35,335 nucleotides of DNA from Hyphomicrobiales bacterium (GTDB lineage Bacteria > Pseudomonadota > Alphaproteobacteria > Rhizobiales > Xanthobacteraceae): positions 1 through 35,335 of the forward strand of contig JAFAUQ010000012.1 of the NCBI GenBank assembly GCA_019243195.1, written 5' to 3'. Each line of letters begins with the position of its first letter. Position 1 is the first letter of the stretch. The position numbers and the translations under genes were made by a program. Under the pieces are notes generated by a model. The model did no database searches. It saw only the letters and a program-made list of their open reading frames with translations, and was not told the DNA's origin. This document shows positions 7,792 through 15,674 of this stretch, piece by piece.

Positions 7792-9171
7792 TTAACTTTG
7801 CGCGATCGGATATTTGGCGAGGATCTGTCCGATCCGGGCGAGCGCCTTTTCGGCGGCGGCCTGCGGCGTCGCCCCGTCGCGGATCACTTCGGCAGCCGCG
7901 GTGCCCCAGATTTGCTGGGCATTGCACTCGGCGTAGCCGGGGTTGAAGGCGGGGTAATTAGTCACCGTCGGATCGATCACGCCTTCCTTGGCGTAAGGCG
8001 CCACGTGCTTATCCCCGCTGAGCCAGAACGGATCGGTTTTGACTACTTCGGGAAAAGCCGGAAGCCAGCGGCCGAGTCCGTTCTTGAGGTATTCGTTCGA
8101 AACCTTTGGCTGGATCACGTATTTGATGAAATCTTTGGCCACGTCGACATTGTTGGCGCCCTTCGGGATGAAGGCGCCGGTGACGCCGAGCTGCGCCGTC
8201 ATCGGTTTGCCCGCGTTGTCGAGCGGAAGGCCCATGGTCACAACGTCGTCGTACTCCTCTTTCTTGTGGAACAACGCGACCTCGGTGGAGATCGTTCCGT
8301 CGAGATCCATGAGCATCTGCTTGGAGTGAAAGGCATTGTTGTCGTCGGCGTCGCTCCAGCTCAGCGCGCCGGGGGGCACATAGCCCTCCTTGAACGCGGT
8401 GGTGATGTAGGCGAGCGACTTGATCACCGCCTCTTTGACCTGTGGATCGTCGGTGTGCCCCTTGCCGTCCGCCGTGACGATGCCGTTGCCGCCGTTGGCG
8501 ATCAGAAAATGGTGGAATGTGTTGTTGCCGTCGGCCGGCCCGGTCGTCGTGGGCTGCAGGCCGAGGGCATAGAAGCCGCGCCGTTTCTCGCGCAGCTTCT
8601 GCTGCATCGGCTTGAAGAAGTCCCAGAATGCGTCCCAGGTCTTGGGGGCGTCGGACAGTTTGTAGCCCGCCTGCTCGACCAGCGAGCCCCAAATATGGAA
8701 CGGCAGCACCGCGGTCTTATACGGCGCGTAGTAGTAGCTGCGCTTCTTGGCGACGTTGTTGTAGTAGGCCGAGGCGAGCAGCGCGGTCGGGTGATAGTGC
8801 TGCTTCTGCGTCTCGACCACGTCGCTGATGTCGATGAGCCTGTCGTTCCAGGCGTTCTGCGGCACCACCGCCTGCTCGGCGATATCGTGCGTCATCACGT
8901 CGGGCACGTCGCCGCTGGTGAGGGCCGAGACGATCTTCTGCATCATCGGACCGAACGGAATGAGGCTGTGGTCGATGGTGTTGCCGCTCGCCTTCTCGTA
9001 GTCGGCGACCATCGCGTTGAAGGAGGTGTCTTCTTCCTTCACGAAGCCCTGCACCCACCATACGGTCGCGGTCTTGGCCGCCGCGTTGGCGACGTAGGGG
9101 CATCCGAGCGTCGAGGCCGCGGCCAGCGAGACCGAGCCGCGGAGCAGCGAACGCCTGCTGAAATTCCTCAT
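7792..9171 (-). CDS. Extracellular solute-binding protein of the sugar-type ABC importer, Tat-exported
   Basis: The periplasmic substrate-binding protein (family 1, sugar-type), 459 residues from ATG 9171. That start has AAGGAG about 8 bases upstream and gives an N-terminus MRNFSRRSLLRGS with a twin-arginine motif, a hydrophobic stretch and a likely cleavage site after ANA. The longer frame to 9288 only adds a basic, non-conserved leader. The mature protein begins KTATVWWVQGF and shows the usual alternating lobes. It is the first gene of the operon with the two permeases downstream. Tat export suggests folding before transport. The ligand is not predictable from sequence. Confidence 0.87.
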   Translation of the reverse strand: MRNFSRRSLLRGSVSLAAASTLGCPYVANAAAKTATVWWVQGFVKEEDTSFNAMVADYEKASGNTIDHSLIPFGPMMQKIVSALTSGDVPDVMTHDIAEQAVVPQNAWNDRLIDISDVVETQKQHYHPTALLASAYYNNVAKKRSYYYAPYKTAVLPFHIWGSLVEQAGYKLSDAPKTWDAFWDFFKPMQQKLREKRRGFYALGLQPTTTGPADGNNTFHHFLIANGGNGIVTADGKGHTDDPQVKEAVIKSLAYITTAFKEGYVPPGALSWSDADDNNAFHSKQMLMDLDGTISTEVALFHKKEEYDDVVTMGLPLDNAGKPMTAQLGVTGAFIPKGANNVDVAKDFIKYVIQPKVSNEYLKNGLGRWLPAFPEVVKTDPFWLSGDKHVAPYAKEGVIDPTVTNYPAFNPGYAECNAQQIWGTAAAEVIRDGATPQAAAEKALARIGQILAKYPIAQS

Positions 9172-9522
9172 TCCGTTTCTCCTTGCCGTCCCTACCCACG
9201 CGCGGCCGCGCGGAGCGTGTTTTGTTATTGTGAAAACGTCAGGCGCGCAGTGCCTCCGCGATCTCGGGGTCGTCGATTTCAGGCGCACTTACCGCTTCGT
9301 GGAGCATAATCCTCCGCGGACCACGCTCGACGCAGTATCAACAGCGCGCCGACGGCGCGCCCGCGCCATTCATCCTACAGAAATTTACCTCCGGCGCAAT
9401 GCAGGTATGCATGCGACGCAATTGCCGATGGCGGTTCGCCGCGGCTGCCCCGGGGTGGGGGTGAAAATTTGGAATTTTCCTGCGGCTGCTGAGGCTTAGC
9501 CTAGGCTCGCCAGCGACTCCCG
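9172..9522. other. Upstream region of the sugar-type importer operon, no gene seen
   Basis: About 350 bases with no credible gene. It should contain the minus-strand promoter of the importer, but no strong -35/-10 pair stands out. One feature is a 7-bp inverted repeat, GAAAATT (9463-9469) and AATTTTC (9473-9479) around a 3-base centre, an AT-rich palindrome in otherwise GC-rich DNA that could be an operator. Confidence 0.4.
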
Positions 9523-9619
9523 GTCTCGTCATTGCCCGCGCAGCAATCCAGTAACCACCGGCGCGGCTAATCTGCGCGATCAGGGATTACTGGACGCCCG
9601 CTTGCGCGGGCGTGACGAG
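9523..9619. repeat. CTCGTCAT...ATGACGAG intergenic palindrome, copy 1 (divergent)
   Basis: TCTCGTCATTGCCCGCG on the left and CGCGGGCGTGACGAG on the right, with inner CAATCCAGTAA and TTACTGG arms. It belongs to the same type as copies at 11371, 15564, 16633 and 19155. The right half encodes the last residues of the chorismate mutase. Confidence 0.75.
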
Positions 9620-9936
9620 GCGAGAGGAGGCCGCCCGCCGTTGCGGATCGATTCGTGGTGGCGGATGACCTCGGCGATGATGAAGTTGAGGAATTTCTCA
9701 GCGAACGCCGGGTCGAGCTTGGCGTCCTTGGCGAGCGCCTTGAGCCGCTTGATCATGACACTTTCGCGCCCCGGATCGGCCGCCGGCAGGCCGGTCGAGG
9801 CCTTCAGCTCGCCCACCCGCCGCGTGCAGCGGAAGCGCTCGGCCAAAAGGTAGATCAGCGCGGCGTCGATGTTGTCGATGCTCTCGCGCAATTGCTTGAG
9901 CTCGGGCGGGATCGCCGCCTGTTTCTTCCCGGCCAT
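9580..9936 (-). CDS. Chorismate mutase, AroQ type
   Basis: A small all-helical AroQ-class chorismate mutase that converts chorismate to prephenate in Phe/Tyr synthesis; cytoplasmic. The first helix has LKQLRESIDNIDAALIYLLA with its active-site arginine, followed by RRVGELKASTGLP, GRESVMIKRL (conserved Arg-Glu pair) and a last helix FLNFIIAEVIRHH. The start at ATG 9936 is chosen because AGGTGA lies just before it; a GTG at 9951 would add five residues. The final residues (about RPRKRASSNP) and the stop codon are encoded inside a palindromic intergenic repeat, so the C-terminal tail is not ancestral. It stands alone and is divergent from the flavin oxidoreductase at 10167. Confidence 0.85.
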   Translation of the reverse strand: MAGKKQAAIPPELKQLRESIDNIDAALIYLLAERFRCTRRVGELKASTGLPAADPGRESVMIKRLKALAKDAKLDPAFAEKFLNFIIAEVIRHHESIRNGGRPPLASSRPRKRASSNP

Positions 9937-10055
9937 GAATTCACCTGCCACCGCTTTCGCTCGTGCATTCGCCTAACGATAGCAGCGCTTGCGGTCAAAC
10001 CGAACACGGCACGAGAGCGGGCGTGTCCAGCATCTATCCTCACGCCCCATCGTTG

Positions 10056-10096
10056 GTGGGCACGCCTCGTCGCTGCGCTCCTCGGTCTTAGCCCAC
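10056..10096. repeat. Short GTGGGC...GCCCAC palindrome
   Basis: Outer arms GTGGGC and GCCCAC with an inner CGCTGCGCTCC segment. It resembles a truncated copy of GTGGGC-type intergenic repeats seen in related genomes and lies about 70 bases before the flavin oxidoreductase start. Confidence 0.35.
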
Positions 10097-10166
10097 CCTA
10101 CGGCCGCTTTCGCGGGCTACGATCCCGTCGTATCCTCCGACGCAGCCCCACCGGAACCCGCATCCC

Positions 10167-11354
10167 ATGATCACCAAGTTCGACAGCCTCTACGCCGGCC
10201 ACGCCGATCTCGACAACGTCGGCTACGGCGGCACGCCGATCAACGAACGGCGCTATTCGAACGCGCATCTCGCGAGCGCGCTGTCCAAAGCCGAGTCGAT
10301 GGCCGTGCTGATGGATAAGCTCGGCTACAACTGCTTCTGGATGGCCGAGCACCACTTCCAGCGCGAAGGCACCGAGTGCATCCCCAACAACATCCTCATG
10401 GGCGTGCACCTCGCGCACCGCACGAAAAACATCAAGATCGGCTGCGGCTTCAACATCGCGCCGATGTGGCATCCGTTGCGCATGGCCGAGGATTACGCGG
10501 TCGCCGACATCCTGACCGGCGGGCGCATCGTGTTCGGGCTCGGGCGCGGCTATCACACGCGCGAAGTCGAAACCTTCGGCTCGCCGCTCATCGACCAGGA
10601 GGCCAACCGCGAGCTGTTCGAGGAGCAGACCGACATCATCTTCAAGGCGTTCAACGAAGAAAGCTTCACGCACAAGGGCAAGTACTACACCCTGCCGCCC
10701 GAGGTGCCGTATCGCGGCTATACGCTCAAAGAACTGACCCTGGTGCCGCGTCCGTTCCGGCTGCCGGTCGAGTGCTGGCAACCGATCCAGGGCGGCTCGG
10801 CGCGTGCGCTCGAGTTCATGGCCAAGCACGGCATCCAGGGAATGGTCGGCGGCGGCTCGGCCGAGGGCGGCGCCATGCACAAGGTGGTGCTCGCCTGGCA
10901 GGAGGCGCACGCGAAGTTCGGCAAGCACATCGAATTGGGCGAGCGGCTGTGCTTCGGCTTCCACTTCTACATGGCGGACAGCCGCGAAAAGGGCATGAAA
11001 GAAGCGGCGAAATATTACGAGGAGAACATGAAGATGTTCGGCGAGCTGCGCCTGGTGCGCGCGCTCACCGATGAGCAGATCGAGATCATGCGCGACCCCG
11101 TGCGCGCGCCGACCGCGAAACTCCCGCGCGTCGAGGACGCCGTGAAGGCGGGCGGCTTCCTGTGCGGCAATGGCGACGACCTCATCGGCCATTTGAAGGC
11201 GCTGGAGGAAAAATATCCGGCGCTCGACCGCATCTCCGTGAGTCTGTCGGTGGGCGTGCCGGAGAAGATCGCGCTCGAGCAGCTCGAGCGGTTCGCCAAG
11301 GAGGTGATGCCGGCGTTCACCGGCAAGGTGCAGCCGGCGGTGGCGGCGGAGTGA
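10167..11354 (+). CDS. LLM-class flavin-dependent oxidoreductase (luciferase-like), 395 aa
   Basis: A member of the bacterial luciferase-like TIM-barrel superfamily that uses reduced flavin (FMNH2 or F420) for monooxygenation or hydride transfer. Family features visible include AEHHF (about residues 55-59), the strand IKIGCGFNIAPMWHPLRMAEDYAVADILTGGRIVFGLGRGYH near 90-130, and PIQGGS in the middle. At 395 residues it is at the long end of the family, close to alkanal-type monooxygenases. It is a single gene whose ATG at 10167 has only a weak ribosome binding site. It ends just before an intergenic palindrome and is convergent with the next gene. The substrate is unknown. It is the first of four luciferase-like genes in about 12 kb. 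Confidence 0.85.
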   Translation: MITKFDSLYAGHADLDNVGYGGTPINERRYSNAHLASALSKAESMAVLMDKLGYNCFWMAEHHFQREGTECIPNNILMGVHLAHRTKNIKIGCGFNIAPMWHPLRMAEDYAVADILTGGRIVFGLGRGYHTREVETFGSPLIDQEANRELFEEQTDIIFKAFNEESFTHKGKYYTLPPEVPYRGYTLKELTLVPRPFRLPVECWQPIQGGSARALEFMAKHGIQGMVGGGSAEGGAMHKVVLAWQEAHAKFGKHIELGERLCFGFHFYMADSREKGMKEAAKYYEENMKMFGELRLVRALTDEQIEIMRDPVRAPTAKLPRVEDAVKAGGFLCGNGDDLIGHLKALEEKYPALDRISVSLSVGVPEKIALEQLERFAKEVMPAFTGKVQPAVAAE

Positions 11355-11370
11355 GGGACGTTTGTTTGGA

Positions 11371-11473
11371 CCTCGTCATGCCCCGCGAAAGTGGGGCATC
11401 CAGTAATCGCAGGCGGCAGTTTATTTGAAGGGCGATGTTTACTGGATTGCCCGCTTTCGCGGGCAATGACGAG
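11371..11473. repeat. CTCGTCAT...ATGACGAG intergenic palindrome, copy 2
   Basis: Outer arms CCTCGTCATGCC and GGCAATGACGAG, GC-rich hairpins CCCGCGAAAGTGGGG and GCCCGCTTTCGCGGGC, and inner arms ATCCAGTAA and TTTACTGGAT around a middle of about 35 bases. It fills the gap between convergent genes, a place where such elements often end transcription in both directions (inferred). Confidence 0.85.
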
Positions 11474-11474
11474 A

Positions 11475-12779
11475 TTACGAAGGTTTCTTCCCCACCGCAC
11501 AGTGCAGCGCGGTGGTCTGCAGCAGCGGGCCGGCGGCGAGCGCGGCGGCACGGGCGGCGTGCCAAACCTCGGTTTCCGCGGGCGTGAGCTGCGCCAGCAC
11601 GTGGTCCTCGCGGTAGCGCCAGATCGGCCCGTCGGGATCGTCAAGCGTGACGAGCACGGGAAAGCCGACGAGATCGGCAAGGCCGGCGCGGCGCAAACGG
11701 GGATAGAGGCTCGCGTCGGCGACGCCGAGGGGCCCGACCGACTGCGGCGGGACATCGACCTTCGCTCTGATCGCGGGCGGGAGCTTCAGGTTCCACCATT
11801 GCGGCAGGTCGATCGCGCGCACGACGATGCCGACGCGGCCGCCCGGGCGGGTGACGCGCAGTATCTCGGCGATCGCCTTCTCGGCGTCGCACTCCTCGAG
11901 CACGGTGATCGAAAACACGCAGTCGAATGTCTGGTCGGGAAACGGCAAGGCCGTGGCGCTGCCCGGCGCGAAGCGAATGCGCGGGGCAAGGCCGGCGGCG
12001 AGTTCGGCCGCCTCGCGCAGGAGGAACGGGTTGACATCGACCGCGTCGATGCGCGCGCCCTCCCCCAGCCGCTCGGCCAGTTGCCGGGCGAACGCCCCCG
12101 AGCCGCAGCCCACGTCGAGGATGCGACTCGTCGGCTCCGGCGCGAGCAGATCGACAAGGCCGCGGAACATCGCGCGGTAGCTCGGGAAACGGTCGCGGTC
12201 CTCGAGCGCGGCAACGCCGCCGATGTGGGCGCCGCCGAGCCGGATGACGGTGAAACGGCGCGCCAGTTCCGGCAGCGCCGGATCCCACTGCGAGGGCGAC
12301 AGGAAGAACGGCAGCAGGATCAGCGGCGGCCCCTCGCCTTCGATGCGAAAGGTGAGGCCGGCGTGGGAACCGTTACGCGCATCCAACGTGGCGGGGGCGA
12401 GCGATACATCGGCGAGGAACGCGGCCATCGCGCCAGCGACCTCCCCTGCCCGATCAGCTACCACGTCCGACCAGGCTTCGGCGTCATAGTCGCGCAGCAC
12501 GTGGCGGCGCGCCCGCGGCAGGCGCGCGTGCACGCGCCCGGCAACTTCGGGGGTCAAGCCCTCATCGCCGGAAATCATCAGCAGGCGCGGCGCGATATCC
12601 GCGAACGGCGCGGGATCGATGCGGGTCGCCGCGCACAGCACGACGCCGCCGATGCGCTGCCCATATTGCGCGGCGAAACCGGCGACGTCGCTCGCCACCT
12701 GCGTCGCGATATGCGAGCGCGCGAGGCGGAGGTGATCCATCAGCGCGGCGAGCCGGTCGGCTGTTTGTAGATGTGTCAT
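11475..12779 (-). CDS. Partial alpha/beta-hydrolase domain fused to a class I SAM-dependent methyltransferase
   Basis: A two-part protein of 434 residues. From about residue 200, LLAPEPTSRILDVGCGSGAFARQLA is a clear SAM-binding motif, followed by the acidic loop IDAVDVNPF and the methyltransferase strand FDCVFSITVLEE. The first 125 residues look like the second half of an alpha/beta hydrolase (LMDHLRLARSHIATQVASDVAG, then RLLMISGDEGLTPEV), but the first half of that fold is absent and the GxSxG nucleophile elbow is not recognisable. The linker (FRIEGEGPPLILLPFFLSPSQWDPAL) looks like the start of a second hydrolase repeat. The candidate ATG 12779 lies on the edge of a palindromic repeat with no ribosome binding site; ATG 12740 is an alternative. 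An N-terminal loss by repeat insertion is likely. Methyl acceptor unknown. Confidence 0.7.
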   Translation of the reverse strand: MTHLQTADRLAALMDHLRLARSHIATQVASDVAGFAAQYGQRIGGVVLCAATRIDPAPFADIAPRLLMISGDEGLTPEVAGRVHARLPRARRHVLRDYDAEAWSDVVADRAGEVAGAMAAFLADVSLAPATLDARNGSHAGLTFRIEGEGPPLILLPFFLSPSQWDPALPELARRFTVIRLGGAHIGGVAALEDRDRFPSYRAMFRGLVDLLAPEPTSRILDVGCGSGAFARQLAERLGEGARIDAVDVNPFLLREAAELAAGLAPRIRFAPGSATALPFPDQTFDCVFSITVLEECDAEKAIAEILRVTRPGGRVGIVVRAIDLPQWWNLKLPPAIRAKVDVPPQSVGPLGVADASLYPRLRRAGLADLVGFPVLVTLDDPDGPIWRYREDHVLAQLTPAETEVWHAARAAALAAGPLLQTTALHCAVGKKPS

Positions 12780-12862
12780 TGCGAGGCCCACAGGGCCGAA
12801 GCAATCCAGGGCGTCACGCGCGGCCCCTGGATTGGTTCGGCGCTTCGCGCCTCGCAATGACG
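12776..12862. repeat. GTCATTGCGAGG-type intergenic palindrome
   Basis: GTCATTGCGAGG at the left and CCTCGCAATGACG at the right, with inner arms GCAATCCAGG and CCTGGATTG. It fills the gap between the methyltransferase start and the GMC oxidoreductase stop and contributes the likely methyltransferase start codon. Confidence 0.85.
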
Positions 12863-12866
12863 CAAT

Positions 12867-14468
12867 TCACGCCGCATCTTCCCGGATCATTGCCGCGCCC
12901 TTCTCGGCGATCATGATGGTGGGCGCGTTGGTGTTGGCGGTGGTGACCGCCGGCATTACGGAGGCATCCACCACGCGCAGGCGGTCGAGCCCGCGCACTT
13001 TGAGACGCGAGTCGACCACTGCGAGCGGGTCCTCGCCCATGCGGCAGGTGCCGACGATGTGATAAATGGTGGTGCCCTGGTTGCGGATGTAATCGGCGAG
13101 CGCGTCCTCGCTCGCAACCTGCGGCCCCGGCGTGATCTCTTCGACGCTGTGCCGCGCGAGGGCGGGCGCGGCGAAGATGCGGCGCGCGTAGCCGATGCCG
13201 GCGAGCGACACGCGCAGATCGTTGGGTGCCGAAAGATAATTGGCCTGCAGCGACGGATAGACGAACGGATCGGGCGACTTCGCCATCACGCTGCCGCGGC
13301 TCTCCGGCCGCGCGATACTGACCGCTATGGTCATGCCGGGCGCGCGTTCCAATTCGCCGAAGCGGTTATGGTCGTAGCTCGAGGGCGAGAACAGGAGCTG
13401 GATGTCGGGGCTCGCGAGCCCCTCGCGGCTGCGCACGAAAGCCTGCGCGCTCGATACGCCGAAGGTCAGCGCACCGCGCCCGGTGGTGAGCCAGCGCGCG
13501 ATCTCCCCGAGGAGCCGCGGCGGGCGCGCCAGCTCGTTGATCGACACGGCGTCGCGCACGCGGTGGGAGATGCGGATCGCGTAGTGATCGGAGAGATTGG
13601 CGCCGACGCCGGGCAGGTCATGCACGACATCGACGCCGATCGATTTGAGATGCCCCGCCGGCCCGATGCCGGACACGTGCAGCAGATGCGGCGAGTTGAT
13701 GGTGCCGCCGGAGAGGACCACCTCGCGCGCAGCCAACGCGGTGCGCTCATGGCCGCGTTGGCGGAAGGCGACGCCGATGCAGCGGCGGCCGTCGAACAAC
13801 AGTTTCGTCGCGAAGGCGCGGGTTTCGATCCGCAGGTTCGCACGGCCCCTGGCGCGGGCGAGAAAGGTGCGCGCGGTCGAGCCGCGGAAACGGCCGTTGC
13901 GCGACATCTGCGAAAAGCCGACGCCCTCGTGCACGCGGCCGTTCAGATCCGGGCTCGCCGGAATGCCGGTCTGCTGCGCCGCCTCGACGAAGCGGCGGGT
14001 GAGCGGCAGCACGGTACGGTAGTCCTCGACCAGGATGGGCCCGTCCTTGCCGCGCCGCTCGGGCTCGCCCGGCGCGTAGCGCTCGATCGATTTGAAATAG
14101 GGCATGCATTCGTCGAACGACCAGCCGCGGCAGCCCATCTGCGCCCAGCTGTCGTAATCGGCGGGCTGGCCGCGGATCCACAGCATGCCGTTGATCGAGC
14201 TCGAGCCGCCGAGCACGCGCCCGCGCGGCCAGTGAATCTGCCGGCCGTTGACGTTCGGCTGCGGGTCGGTCGCGTAGTTCCAATTGACGCGCGGATTGTG
14301 CAGCAGATGCAGCACTCCGGCCGGCACGTGGATGAACGGGTACCAGTCGCGCGGCCCCGCTTCGAGCAGGAGCACGCGCGCGCCGTCGGCGCTCAGGCGA
14401 TTGGCGAGCACGCAGCCGGCCGAGCCCGCGCCGATGATGACGTAGTCCGCCTGCAACGCTTCGGTCAT
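12867..14468 (-). CDS. GMC-family FAD-dependent oxidoreductase (choline dehydrogenase-like)
   Basis: A flavoprotein alcohol dehydrogenase/oxidase of the glucose-methanol-choline family, 533 residues, the usual length. The FAD-binding motif is VIIGAGSAGCVLANRLS (about 10-26), the first GMC signature is RGRVLGGSSSINGM (about 82-95), and the second signature is GTINSPHLLHVSGIG (about 255-269). The C-terminal region has YHIVGTCRMG with the catalytic histidine, and NTNAPTIMIAEK near the end. No signal peptide, so it is probably cytoplasmic. It is divergent from the amidohydrolase gene at 14535 with a 66-base shared upstream region, which suggests co-regulation. The substrate, probably an alcohol or polyol, cannot be named. 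Confidence 0.9.
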   Translation of the reverse strand: MTEALQADYVIIGAGSAGCVLANRLSADGARVLLLEAGPRDWYPFIHVPAGVLHLLHNPRVNWNYATDPQPNVNGRQIHWPRGRVLGGSSSINGMLWIRGQPADYDSWAQMGCRGWSFDECMPYFKSIERYAPGEPERRGKDGPILVEDYRTVLPLTRRFVEAAQQTGIPASPDLNGRVHEGVGFSQMSRNGRFRGSTARTFLARARGRANLRIETRAFATKLLFDGRRCIGVAFRQRGHERTALAAREVVLSGGTINSPHLLHVSGIGPAGHLKSIGVDVVHDLPGVGANLSDHYAIRISHRVRDAVSINELARPPRLLGEIARWLTTGRGALTFGVSSAQAFVRSREGLASPDIQLLFSPSSYDHNRFGELERAPGMTIAVSIARPESRGSVMAKSPDPFVYPSLQANYLSAPNDLRVSLAGIGYARRIFAAPALARHSVEEITPGPQVASEDALADYIRNQGTTIYHIVGTCRMGEDPLAVVDSRLKVRGLDRLRVVDASVMPAVTTANTNAPTIMIAEKGAAMIREDAA

Positions 14469-14534
14469 GGCGCCACTCTATTGCCCCCGGTGCGGATGGG
14501 CTAGCCTCGCGCAAATAACCAGGAGGACGTTATC

Positions 14535-15557
14535 GTGGGTGCGCCGTCGACAAATCAGCAGTGGCTCGACCAGGTGAAAGAGACGCCGCTCGAGCCCGAG
14601 CTGCCGATCTGCGATCCGCATCATCACCTGTGGGACCGGCGGCACGAGCGCGAGGCGGAGCGCTATCTGCTCGATGAAATCCTCGACGACATCGCCGGCG
14701 GCCACAATGTGGTCTCGACCGTGTTCATCGAGTGCGGGGCGATGTTCAAGACCGACGGGCCGGAGGCCTATCGCTGCGTCGGCGAGACCGAGTTCGTCAA
14801 CGGCATCGCCGCGATGAGCGCGTCGGGCCTCTACGGCAAGGCGCGGATCGCGGCCGGCATCGTCGGCACCGCCGACCTGCGGCTGGGCGACAAGGTCGCC
14901 GACGTGCTCGACGCGCAGATCGCCGCGGGCGGCGGGCGCTTTTGCGGCATCCGGCGCGGCGCCTTCTGGCACGCGAGCCCGGAGATTGCGAACCACCGCA
15001 CCGCGCCGCCCGAGCACCTGCTGCTGCACGACGACTTCCAGGCGGGATTCAAACATCTCGCGCCGCGCAAGCTTTCGTTCGAAGTGTGGTGCGCGCACAC
15101 GCAGCTTCCCGACGCCGTCGGCCTCGCGCGCAAGTTCCCCGAAACCGCGATCGTGCTCGACCACTTCGGCGGGCCGATCGGCGTGGGTCCCTACGCCGGC
15201 AAGCAGGCCGAGGTGTTCGCTTATTGGAAGACGCAGATCGACGAGCTGGCGAAGTGCCAGAACGTCTACGCCAAGCTCGGCGGGCTCAACATGGCGGTCA
15301 ACGGCTACGGCTGGGAGCATCGCCCGAAGCCCCCGACCAGCACGGAGCTGGCGCAGGCGACCCGGCATTATTTCGACTACACGATCGAACGCTTCGGGCC
15401 GTCGCGCTGCATGTTCGAATCAAACTTTCCGGTCGACAAATTGAGCTGCAGCTACACGGTGCTGTGGAACTCGTTCAAATTATTGACCAAGGGCTATTCC
15501 GCCGCCGAACGCGCGGCGATGTTCCACGACACCGCGGCGAAGGTTTATCGGGTTTAA
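14535..15557 (+). CDS. Amidohydrolase-2 family (COG3618) metal-dependent hydrolase
   Basis: A TIM-barrel hydrolase of the COG3618 group, related to lactonases and 2-pyrone-4,6-dicarboxylate hydrolase-like enzymes, 340 residues. The metal motif ICDPHHHLWD starts near residue 25, and the later markers are VLDHFGGP (near 210) and MFESNFPVDK (near 295). The start is a GTG at 14535 supported by AGGAGGACG upstream. The product looks cytoplasmic. It is divergent from the GMC oxidoreductase; an oxidase making a lactone and a lactone hydrolase would be a sensible pair, but this is inference only. It ends seven bases before a palindromic repeat. Confidence 0.85.
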   Translation: MGAPSTNQQWLDQVKETPLEPELPICDPHHHLWDRRHEREAERYLLDEILDDIAGGHNVVSTVFIECGAMFKTDGPEAYRCVGETEFVNGIAAMSASGLYGKARIAAGIVGTADLRLGDKVADVLDAQIAAGGGRFCGIRRGAFWHASPEIANHRTAPPEHLLLHDDFQAGFKHLAPRKLSFEVWCAHTQLPDAVGLARKFPETAIVLDHFGGPIGVGPYAGKQAEVFAYWKTQIDELAKCQNVYAKLGGLNMAVNGYGWEHRPKPPTSTELAQATRHYFDYTIERFGPSRCMFESNFPVDKLSCSYTVLWNSFKLLTKGYSAAERAAMFHDTAAKVYRV

Positions 15558-15563
15558 CTCCGA

Positions 15564-15668
15564 CCTCGTCATCGCCGCGAAAGCGGCGATCCAGTAAACG
15601 GCGCCGTTTCAGAACTATCTGAATCGGTCGTGTTTACTGGATGCCCCGCTTTCGCGGGGCATGACGAA
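15564..15668. repeat. CTCGTCAT...ATGACGA intergenic palindrome, copy 3
   Basis: CCTCGTCATCGCCGCGAAAG and CTTTCGCGGGGCATGACGA outer arms, with GATCCAGTAAAC and GTTTACTGGATGC inner arms. It lies between the convergent amidohydrolase and flavin oxidoreductase genes. Confidence 0.85.
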
Positions 15669-15674
15669 ATAGGG

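Noticed and set aside
9172-9288. Longer N-terminus of the binding protein
   Set aside because: It adds 39 basic residues before a clear Tat signal and ribosome binding site at 9171, so it is not part of the protein.
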